A stretch of DNA of 10,093 nt from Patescibacteria group bacterium UBA2135. GTDB taxonomy: Bacteria > Patescibacteriota > Minisyncoccia > Phycocordibacterales > UBA2135. Shown in pieces: positions 5,474 through 10,093 of this stretch (its first letter is position 1; the number at the start of each line of letters is the position of its first letter). The notes under the pieces were generated by a model. The model was not told where the DNA came from and did no database searches. It saw only the letters and a program-made list of their open reading frames with translations. A program made the translations under genes and the position numbers. The stretch spans positions 1 through 10,093 of the forward strand of contig DCXN01000006.1 in the NCBI GenBank assembly GCA_002327685.1. Direction: 5' to 3'.

Positions 5474-7864
5474 TCACTCTTCAAGCGGCGGCTCGGTGCG
5501 TTCCTCTATCGCTTGTTGTGAGGAATTTGCAAATGGATTTTTCCCGTCTCTTAAATTACGTAGGATACTCTCTACCTCTTTATTTTCCGCATTTGTTTGC
5601 TGTAATTGTTCAAAGTGCAAAATCGCGTCCGCGGTGCGGCCTAAATTATAAGAACTCAAACCCAAGAAATATCGCGCATTTGCAAATTCAGAGTTAATCG
5701 CAAGAGCTCGTTCAAACGCCAAAACAGCACTAGTATATTCTTCGTTATTATACCGCAAGAGACCGAGCTGAAAGAAGAGTCCAGCATTGTTCGGTGCAAG
5801 AAATGTCGCTTCTTCAACCGCCGCAATAGCCCCTTCAATGTTCCCTTCTGCGCTATCAAGTTGGGCGACCATGAATATAGCATCTACGTAATCTTGTTTA
5901 ATAAAGAGCGCCTCTCCAAGAAGTGTCCGTGCTTGCTCGTTGTTGTTGTTCGCAACTTCAAGACGTGATTGCTCAAGAAGTAATGCGGGATTTTTAGGGT
6001 TTAACTCACGCGCCTTGTTTATAGCAATAGTCGCATTTTCATACGCGCCTTCAACTACGGGCACAACAGACCTGTATACGCGGAATAGTGCAGTCCAATT
6101 TTGGTAATTTGTTTCATCTACCGCAATGGCCTGTTGACCCGCAAGAATTGAGTCCCCTAAAATAGCGCGAAATTCAACCCGAGCGGTATCCGGTGTAGGA
6201 TCCTGTCTGGACAAAAGAGCGGCTAATTGTCTTGTTTTTATTTCAGAGAGGGCACGATAATATGCATCAGACTCGCTGTACGTAAGCGCCTTTTGTATAT
6301 TTCGTTCTGCCTCACCCAAGTCACCCCCTACGTTCAAAATGTTGCGTCCTTGTTGGAATGCATTAATTGAGAGCACCTTCTTGGAAACAAGAAAACCTCC
6401 GCCGGCTGTTGCGATTATCAAGACAATCAACACTAATACAATAACAAACCCCAGTCTAGGATCTTTAAAATAAGAGAGTGTATAATTTTTCACCTTACCT
6501 GCGTGCACAAGCGCTCCTACAAACACACCAGAGAAAAGAGCGGCGAGAAACATGAGCACAGTACCAGGCACATAGAGAAGAGAAATAACCCATATATAGA
6601 GAGCCGCTGTAAAGGAGGAAAATAAGATATAGTTAACACGTTCGTCTTTAACAGAGAATAGAAAGCGAAACCCTTTATATAGAAACGCGGCAAAAAAGAG
6701 CAATAGTGCGACGGAGCCAAGAACACCCGTAGTAACAGCAAATGTCGGCATTATTCCCACACCAGAGTTAAAATCAATGTTCCAAAAAGGTGACGCATTT
6801 ATTCCTTCTGGCTTAAAACGAAGCCATTGATTGGAAAATCTGTTCGGTCCACTTCCCAAAAGCGGACTCTCTTTGATTGTCTCAGAAAGCACAGAGCGTG
6901 TTGATTCCCACGACGGTCTGACTTCAAGCTGTACAATGTTTAGACGATCATTCATAAAACCGCTTACCACATTTCCTCCAACAAGAAACACAAGCGATAT
7001 GAGAAGAACAACAAAAGATGTTACGGGAAATTTTTTATTAAGCGGCACAGTACGAGTCTTTTGTGTTTGTATTCGCGCGAAAGAAAAACTATACACAAAC
7101 ATGCCCAACGCTAAAAAGCCAATTAGGACCCATGCGGGATAGAAGTTAACGATCGCAAGCAGTAACAAACCTGTGGCAAGTATGCCAAATAAAATACCGC
7201 GATACCATTTCTTTTTTAAAGGTAGGGTTTCAAGCGTGATAAGTGTCAGAAGTATAAAAAGTCCCGCAAAAATTCCGAGATCATTCCATTTGCCAATAAG
7301 ACCTGCTGTTTTATTCACAAATATCCCAAGTGAAAGAAATTCGTTGCCAAACAAAAGGCGCGAGGCTTGAAAGAGAAAAACAATACCGTATGACGTAAAT
7401 AACACCGTATAAAGTCCTAAGATATTTTTTGGTGATTGAAATAAAAATGCAGCTAGAGCAGTGACGAGAAACAAGACAAGGAATGCTACCGCCGTACCAC
7501 TCTCGTATGTAAGACCCTCAAACGAAATTACAAAAGCAGGAGAAAATACCGCAGCAATCAAAAACAGCAAAGCAACAATCCCCAAGAACAAAAGCAATAT
7601 ACTACGCGGTAACACAAGTACTCCTCCTTTTAGCCTCGCAAAAAGCCAAAACAATAAGACTAAAACAACAGCTCCAGCTGCAAAGATGCTTTTTCCCGCA
7701 TCTGGTAATATATTGAGACTTGGCAAAATAAAAAGGGGCAGTAAAAATATTGCTGTAAAAAATATAGTACGCGCAATAATATCAAAAATATTATTGTCGT
7801 TTTCGCTAGAAAGTACCGACAGGAAAGACCGTTTTTTTACACTATGATTTTCTTTTGTGTCCAT
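5474..7864 (-). CDS. O-antigen polymerase/ligase-like (Wzy_C) membrane protein with C-terminal TPR repeats
   Basis: This encodes 796 residues in two parts. Residues 1 to about 490 carry many membrane spans. A large non-membrane segment follows NVVSGFMNDRLN and contains the ligase-like motif LLGSGPNRF at about 333-341, typical of the Wzy_C/WaaL superfamily. That superfamily joins or polymerises lipid-linked glycans on the outer face of the cytoplasmic membrane. After the last span (VIVLVLIVLIIATAGGGFLV, about 470-490) comes a soluble tail. It has tetratricopeptide-like units, including NAGLFFQLGLLRYNNEEYTS and FANARYFLGLSSYNLGRTAD, and ends acidic (ERTEPPLEE). The TPR tail may recruit partners outside the membrane. 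ATG 7862-7864 follows a weak TTAGGTT. The leader contains the 7-base-phased repeat array. Upstream of murJ, it suggests surface polymer assembly. The exact substrate cannot be read from the sequence. Confidence 0.85.
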   Translation of the reverse strand: MDTKENHSVKKRSFLSVLSSENDNNIFDIIARTIFFTAIFLLPLFILPSLNILPDAGKSIFAAGAVVLVLLFWLFARLKGGVLVLPRSILLLFLGIVALLFLIAAVFSPAFVISFEGLTYESGTAVAFLVLFLVTALAAFLFQSPKNILGLYTVLFTSYGIVFLFQASRLLFGNEFLSLGIFVNKTAGLIGKWNDLGIFAGLFILLTLITLETLPLKKKWYRGILFGILATGLLLLAIVNFYPAWVLIGFLALGMFVYSFSFARIQTQKTRTVPLNKKFPVTSFVVLLISLVFLVGGNVVSGFMNDRLNIVQLEVRPSWESTRSVLSETIKESPLLGSGPNRFSNQWLRFKPEGINASPFWNIDFNSGVGIMPTFAVTTGVLGSVALLLFFAAFLYKGFRFLFSVKDERVNYILFSSFTAALYIWVISLLYVPGTVLMFLAALFSGVFVGALVHAGKVKNYTLSYFKDPRLGFVIVLVLIVLIIATAGGGFLVSKKVLSINAFQQGRNILNVGGDLGEAERNIQKALTYSESDAYYRALSEIKTRQLAALLSRQDPTPDTARVEFRAILGDSILAGQQAIAVDETNYQNWTALFRVYRSVVPVVEGAYENATIAINKARELNPKNPALLLEQSRLEVANNNNEQARTLLGEALFIKQDYVDAIFMVAQLDSAEGNIEGAIAAVEEATFLAPNNAGLFFQLGLLRYNNEEYTSAVLAFERALAINSEFANARYFLGLSSYNLGRTADAILHFEQLQQTNAENKEVESILRNLRDGKNPFANSSQQAIEERTEPPLEE

Positions 7865-7876
7865 AACCTAACAAAA

Positions 7877-7948
7877 CATTTGACCTTTGACATTTAACCT
7901 TTGACTCATCATCATATAAGTCAATTGTCATATGTCACCTGTCAAATG
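7877..7948. repeat. Heptamer-phased inverted repeat array in the leader of the TPR gene
   Basis: Four consecutive 7-mers end in GAC or AAC: ATTTGAC, CTTTGAC, ATTTAAC, CTTTGAC (7878-7905). A 14-base spacer (7906-7919) follows, then four 7-mers starting with GTC: GTCAATT, GTCATAT, GTCACCT, GTCAAAT (7920-7947). The whole is ten heptamers in register. The outer octamers CATTTGAC and GTCAAATG are exact inverted copies, and a third CATTTGAC is at 7979-7986. It could be a multimeric operator or, as RNA, a long interrupted hairpin ending 12 bases before the start codon. Confidence 0.8.
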
Positions 7949-7967
7949 TATTTTTATATATTCTCTC

Positions 7968-7996
7968 ATTATATACACCATTTGACAATACTTCAA
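7968..7996 (-). promoter_or_regulatory. Promoter of the Wzy-like/TPR gene with an embedded operator-like octamer
   Basis: On the minus strand TTGAAG (7991-7996) and a perfect TATAAT (7968-7973) are spaced by 17 bases, so the start should be near 7961. The spacer contains GTCAAATG (minus strand), identical to the outer unit of the heptamer array downstream. That suggests a regulator touching both promoter and leader. Confidence 0.65.
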
Positions 7997-8034
7997 TGTA
8001 GACTAGAGCATGAAAGCAAGTTTCACGACACGCT

Positions 8035-8706
8035 CTACGACCACCACATCAAATCTCTGTATCCAGCCTTTTCCAGTATCGGCCTAAAATCTGGTTCCAA
8101 CATCTTTAAAACCTCTATTTGCAATCCTATTTCTTTTTTTAACCCCTTTATATCCCCCTCACGATACATCTTTTTCAATAAATATTCACCGAGTGTGTTA
8201 ATCGGTTTTTTGTCTATATACGAATCAAGATATTTCTTATCTGGAGAAACCTTGGCAACGCTTGACACCCCCTCCAGCATTTTAATTTTGTCAGATCTAC
8301 TTTTTGCAAGATCAAGTGGGACAATATATGGATCCATCTTCATTGCTAAGTGTATAAACGCATTAAACATAAACGGCATCATTATCGGATCCACTGGAAC
8401 TGTTTCTTTTTTATTTGATTCATGTCTCGTGATAATGGCGGCTAATGGGTCGCGCATGGAACATATAGGACGCCAATATTGAGCAAGTGTCTTTATCGTC
8501 GGCATACAATTCATATAAAAATGTCCCGCTACGATATTCGTAACATGTGGTTTTAAGCCATGGCCATCTATGCCTTCAAATAATCGTGGATTATTAGAAA
8601 AAGTATCCAGATTTACCATATGATTATCCGGAGACATCTTCAAAAAGAACTCTTGTAGATACCTAGTCCCAGTACCTGGTATTGTTGCTAGAAGGATACA
8701 ATTCAT
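8035..8706 (-). CDS. Sulfotransferase-like protein
   Basis: This encodes 223 residues. The N-terminus CILLATIPGTGTRYLQEFF (3-21) resembles the PAPS 5'-phosphosulfate-binding loop of sulfotransferases (usual form P-x-SGTT-x-L). The segment MRDPLAAIITRHES (84-97) resembles the 3'-phosphate-binding motif beginning R-x-P. A GHF motif at 61-63 also fits the fold. Such enzymes transfer sulfate from PAPS to carbohydrates or other acceptors. It is shorter than many family members and the Ser of the SGT loop is Thr12 here, so activity is uncertain. ATG at 8704-8706 is the only start before the loop, and no Shine-Dalgarno is obvious. A promoter lies 100 bases upstream and the leader holds a long hairpin. 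The overlapping plus-strand frame is a shadow. The acceptor might be a surface glycan made by the neighbouring Wzy-like system; that is a guess from location. Confidence 0.65.
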   Translation of the reverse strand: MNCILLATIPGTGTRYLQEFFLKMSPDNHMVNLDTFSNNPRLFEGIDGHGLKPHVTNIVAGHFYMNCMPTIKTLAQYWRPICSMRDPLAAIITRHESNKKETVPVDPIMMPFMFNAFIHLAMKMDPYIVPLDLAKSRSDKIKMLEGVSSVAKVSPDKKYLDSYIDKKPINTLGEYLLKKMYREGDIKGLKKEIGLQIEVLKMLEPDFRPILEKAGYRDLMWWS

Positions 8707-8723
8707 TTTGAATATTGGTTAGA

Positions 8724-8793
8724 GCATGTTGGAAAACTTGCTTTCGTGGCGAAATCTTCAGATTTTTAGCCAGAATAAGGTTTTCCAACATGC
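8724..8793. repeat. 14-base perfect inverted repeat with inner hairpin in the sulfotransferase leader
   Basis: GCATGTTGGAAAAC (8724-8737) is exactly complementary to GTTTTCCAACATGC (8780-8793). Inside, GGC-x-AAATCT pairs with AGATTT-x-GCC around 8748-8771. The arms enclose 42 bases, and the structure ends 17 bases before the start codon. It could be a 5' regulatory hairpin or a small mobile repeat. Confidence 0.8.
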
Positions 8794-8808
8794 CCTGATC
8801 ACATATTC

Positions 8809-8837
8809 ATGATAGAGGTATTTCTGGTACGTTTCAA
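8809..8837 (-). promoter_or_regulatory. Promoter of the sulfotransferase-like gene
   Basis: On the minus strand TTGAAA (8832-8837) is followed after exactly 17 bases by TATCAT (8809-8814). The expected start is near 8802, which would put the inverted repeat 8724-8793 inside an untranslated leader of about 95 bases. Confidence 0.6.
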
Positions 8838-8898
8838 GGCATTTCAAGGTTCAATCTTGAGTATCGCCATAAAATCAAATTTTTAAAAGAGTAATCCA

Positions 8899-8927
8899 TT
8901 GATGAATAAGAAAGTTATTGATACTAT
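8899..8927 (+). promoter_or_regulatory. Promoter of the third plus-strand unit
   Basis: TTGATG at 8899-8904 and TACTAT at 8922-8927 are 17 bases apart, and TGA just before the second box gives an extended -10 form. The start codon at 8961 has AAGAGG at 8950-8955. The unit is divergent from the sulfotransferase-like gene. Confidence 0.5.
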
Positions 8928-8960
8928 TAACGTAGACACACGTCTGAAAAAGAGGTGCCG

Positions 8961-9095
8961 ATGAAAACACCGCACACTAAAGTGGTTGTACTTGCTATCT
9001 GCTTGGCTTCCATTGTGATATTAATTATATCATCAGTCTCATTTGTGGCCGCAAATGTTTGGCTTTGGAACACTGATCAGTGTTCTGGAATTTAG
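8961..9095 (+). CDS. 44-residue signal-peptide-like ORF, likely the displaced N-terminus of the next frame
   Basis: An ATG with a good Shine-Dalgarno (AAGAGG, five-base spacing) opens a 44-codon frame. It starts MKTPHTK and continues with a hydrophobic core VVVLAICLASIVILIISSVSFVAA, then NVWLWNTDQCSGI and a stop. This is a textbook signal peptide or single membrane anchor with almost nothing after it. The frame overlaps by about 70 bases an open frame of class +1 that runs on to 9492 and lacks its own ribosome site and signal. The simplest reading is one exported protein broken by a single-base frameshift, a sequencing error, or a programmed +1 shift. A separate small membrane peptide is possible but less likely. 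Confidence 0.55.
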   Translation: MKTPHTKVVVLAICLASIVILIISSVSFVAANVWLWNTDQCSGI

Positions 9096-9492
9096 CAGAA
9101 CAGATGTTTATTTTCGTCTTCCCGACGTAAATAAAGAGGATATAGGCTATGGAATTATCGCAAAGCCGGCGATACGTTTTCGAGGAAAAAATACTCGCTT
9201 TGTAAGAATGGTTAGCTCGGGTAATAACGTATACGAAATCGTCTTTATATACGAGAGAAAGAACGGTGGAAGTGTGACTGCTCATAAAAATGGAGTGGAA
9301 CTCAAATATAAGGGCGATTTCTGGCGTTGCAATAAGTGCTCAAACAGCCCATTGTTTGTAAAATGGAAAGGCGGAACTGAACAAAGTGGGGTCGGCGTTT
9401 ATGTCAAGTGTCAGACGCCCATGTTACGCATAAAACTGAGGACATTCGTAAACACAATTCGCTCATGGTTCAATATGCCGTTATCTTTCTGA
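9043..9492 (+). CDS. Hypothetical exported protein body, frameshifted relative to its signal peptide
   Basis: The frame is open from 9025 to the stop at 9490-9492. A TTG at 9043 or ATG at 9055 would be the first possible starts, but neither has a Shine-Dalgarno. The sequence from about residue 10 (TLISVLEFSRTDVYFRLPDV) is a soluble, mixed-charge protein without further membrane spans. A CNKC pair lies at residues 96-99 and one more Cys at 123. It is rich in Gly, Lys, Arg and aromatic residues, possibly beta-rich. No family is recognised. The well-placed start and signal peptide are in frame 8961-9095, so the intact product is probably about 175 residues, secreted or anchored. A strong terminator follows eight bases after the stop, giving a stand-alone unit like the two membrane-protein cassettes. 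Confidence 0.5.
   Translation: MWPQMFGFGTLISVLEFSRTDVYFRLPDVNKEDIGYGIIAKPAIRFRGKNTRFVRMVSSGNNVYEIVFIYERKNGGSVTAHKNGVELKYKGDFWRCNKCSNSPLFVKWKGGTEQSGVGVYVKCQTPMLRIKLRTFVNTIRSWFNMPLSF
9068..9085. repeat. Perfect 18-base palindrome at the frame overlap
   Basis: GAACACTGATCAGTGTTC is its own reverse complement and lies within the overlap of the two frames, eight bases before the stop of the upstream frame. As RNA it would have no proper loop, so it is more likely a DNA-level site or chance. Its ends GAACA and TGTTC match those of the palindrome at 3443-3464. Confidence 0.75.
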
Positions 9493-9499
9493 TTTTTAC

Positions 9500-9530
9500 A
9501 CCGCCAACTTCTTACAAGTTGGCGGTTTTT
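9500..9530 (+). terminator. Rho-independent terminator after the exported-protein gene
   Basis: CCGCCAACTT (9501-9510) pairs perfectly with AAGTTGGCGG (9516-9525) across a five-base loop and is followed by TTTTT. It is an ideal intrinsic terminator for the plus-strand unit. Confidence 0.93.
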
Positions 9531-9547
9531 CTAACATTTTTAATTAA

Positions 9548-9583
9548 ATGAAAACTCCCCGACTTTCATCGGAGAGTTTTCAT
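9548..9583 (-). terminator. Bidirectional hairpin, probable rnpB terminator
   Basis: Arms of 15 bases (9548-9562 and 9569-9583) pair with a single mismatch around a six-base loop. The GAGTTTTCATTT at the end gives a U-rich tail on either strand. It begins eight bases beyond the predicted 3' end of the RNase P RNA and backs onto the plus-strand terminator at 9500-9530. Confidence 0.75.
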
Positions 9584-9619
9584 TTATGGTATTCTCATAT
9601 CTATAAGCCGAATTCTGTA

Positions 9620-9722
9620 ACTCTAGAAATACTGGAGGCTAGAAACCAGAGACTGGATATTGATAAAGATGAATAGTAAAAAAATCCAGTTTTCTAGACT
9701 CTAGTCTCCAGTAATCCAGAGT
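9620..9722 (-). repeat. Expanded P19 hairpin inside rnpB
   Basis: Arms of 39 bases (9620-9658 and 9684-9722) form an imperfect stem, with matched blocks ACTCT, TACTGGAG, CTAGA and ACTGGAT. The loop is AT-rich, 25 bases. It sits exactly between the P2 3' strand and the P4 3' strand, where P19 is normally short or absent. The arms contain internally repeated CTAGA and CTGGA words, as if derived from a repeat element. Confidence 0.8.
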
Positions 9723-9770
9723 GGTAGTTATTTATCTGGGACTATTGTTGCCAATAGCCTCAAGCGGCAC

Positions 9771-9804
9771 TTCCTAGCATCTCACGACAGTGAGATGCTA
9801 GGAT
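9771..9804 (-). other. Simplified P15/P16 arm of RNase P RNA
   Basis: TCCTAGCATCTCA (9772-9784) and its exact complement (9791-9803) form a 13-base perfect stem, 14 with the closing C-G, and a tetraloop. It replaces the P15-P16-P17 region. The GGU that contacts the tRNA CCA end in E. coli appears as GGA, inside this stem, by eye alignment from the shared GCTTGAG. Confidence 0.6.
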
Positions 9805-10035
9805 ACGGCCTTGCATTCGGATAAGGGTTTAGCCGTTTCACCCCTGCATTACTGCAGGAATCTCCCGCGTGGGGAGCTCTACACCTTTCGGGTAAAGCGT
9901 CACTGCTCGCACCTCTCGGATCACTCCGGACGGGTATTACCCGCTACCTGTTTTCCGCAATAAACGGAGAATGTTCGGACTTTCCTCTGTCAATGTTACG
10001 CATTGACAGCAACTACCCAATATGAGAACGCTTCT

Positions 10036-10063
10036 ATTATATCACACAAAATAAAAAAAGCAA
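10036..10063 (-). promoter_or_regulatory. rnpB promoter with extended -10
   Basis: On the minus strand TTGCTT (10058-10063) is followed after 16 bases by TGATATAAT, a perfect -10 (10036-10041) with an extended TG. The predicted start around 10029-10030 agrees with the 5' end derived from P1 pairing. The 21-base repeat ends six bases upstream of the -35 box. Confidence 0.8.
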
Positions 10064-10069
10064 CCAGGT

Positions 10070-10090
10070 TGTACATTAATCAAGCGTTAG
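10070..10090 (-). repeat. Right copy of 21-base terminal inverted repeat, next to the rnpB promoter
   Basis: The minus strand here reads the same 21 bases as 1-21. Three more bases (TGA on the plus strand) end the window. In both copies the following six bases differ (TTGTCC left, ACCTGG right), so identity stops sharply at the inner edge. Confidence 0.8.
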
Positions 10091-10093
10091 TGA

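Larger units (their letters stand above)
9591..10030 (-). ncRNA. rnpB: RNase P RNA, bacterial class A
   Basis: This is the catalytic RNA that cuts the 5' leader from pre-tRNAs. On the minus strand the conserved core is evident: P1 pairs CGTTCTCATAT (10030-10020) with ATATGAGAAT (9600-9591). P2 pairs GGTAGTT with AACTACC. P3 is CTGTCAATG with CATTGACAG. The P4 5' strand motif AGAGGAAAGTCCGAAC follows, and the 3' strand is ACAGAATTCGGCTTAT. P18 is CTATTG-GCAA-CAATAG followed by AGATAAATAAC. The predicted length of about 440 bases exceeds the E. coli 377. The excess is an enlarged P19 hairpin (9620-9722). The P15/P16 arm is a single long hairpin (9772-9803) without a separate P17. Exact ends are estimated from P1 pairing. 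A promoter is present at 10036-10063. Confidence 0.96.

Noticed and set aside
7461..7847. Plus-strand open frame of 128 codons opposite the Wzy-like gene N-terminus
   Set aside because: Lys/Asn/Thr-rich antisense of hydrophobic codons, with no start signals.
7877..7948. CRISPR array
   Set aside because: Units of seven bases without spacers and with inverted halves do not fit a CRISPR repeat-spacer layout; no cas genes are present.
7901..8482. Plus-strand open frame of 193 codons opposite the sulfotransferase-like gene
   Set aside because: It has no ribosome site, low-complexity composition and starts inside the heptamer array; the minus-strand frame has recognisable motifs and a promoter.
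1..10093. A 10-kb transposon bounded by 21-base terminal inverted repeats
   Set aside because: The interior carries core genes (lepA, murJ, rnpB) and no transposase or recombinase; no target-site duplication can be seen because the window ends at the repeats.
1..10093. Circular plasmid or phage genome
   Set aside because: The end repeats are inverted, not direct, and the gene content is chromosomal.

Overview
The window reads like a chromosomal piece of an ultra-small Patescibacteria (CPR) bacterium, most likely from the Parcubacteria side. This is an inference from protein style: a LepA with a KLAPVRM-type G2 flank, a MurJ with the RDRLLAH...DIYYAAFRIPDF N-terminus, and a Wzy-like membrane protein fused to a TPR tail. 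Other supports are the AT-rich coding sequence, the short single-gene transcription units and a divergent class A RNase P RNA. No taxonomic search was possible.

Layout. The minus strand carries the large genes: lepA (891-2684), murJ (3655-5328), an O-antigen-polymerase/ligase-like TPR membrane protein (5474-7864), a sulfotransferase-like protein (8035-8706), and at the right edge the RNase P RNA gene rnpB (about 9591-10030). The plus strand carries only small stand-alone units, each with its own promoter, Shine-Dalgarno site and hairpin terminator. Two of these are paralogous membrane-protein cassettes (108-644 and 2799-3329) that flank lepA. The third (8961-9492) encodes an exported-looking protein whose signal peptide and body lie in different frames.

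Function. LepA is a ribosomal GTPase and rnpB matures tRNAs. MurJ flips lipid II, and the Wzy-like/TPR protein and perhaps the sulfotransferase-like protein point to cell-surface polymer assembly. The plus-strand genes are of unknown function and face convergently into the ends of the housekeeping genes.

Non-coding structure is rich. A 21-base sequence is repeated in inverted orientation at the two window ends and sits exactly 6 bases upstream of the -35 box of two promoters (first cassette and rnpB). A 70-base heptamer-phased inverted array fills the leader of the Wzy-like gene, and a further copy of its outer octamer lies between that promoter's -35 and -10 boxes. rnpB carries a greatly enlarged P19 hairpin and a simplified P15/P16 arm. 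A conserved palindromic element follows the terminators of both paralogous cassettes. All promoter, terminator and folding calls were made by eye.
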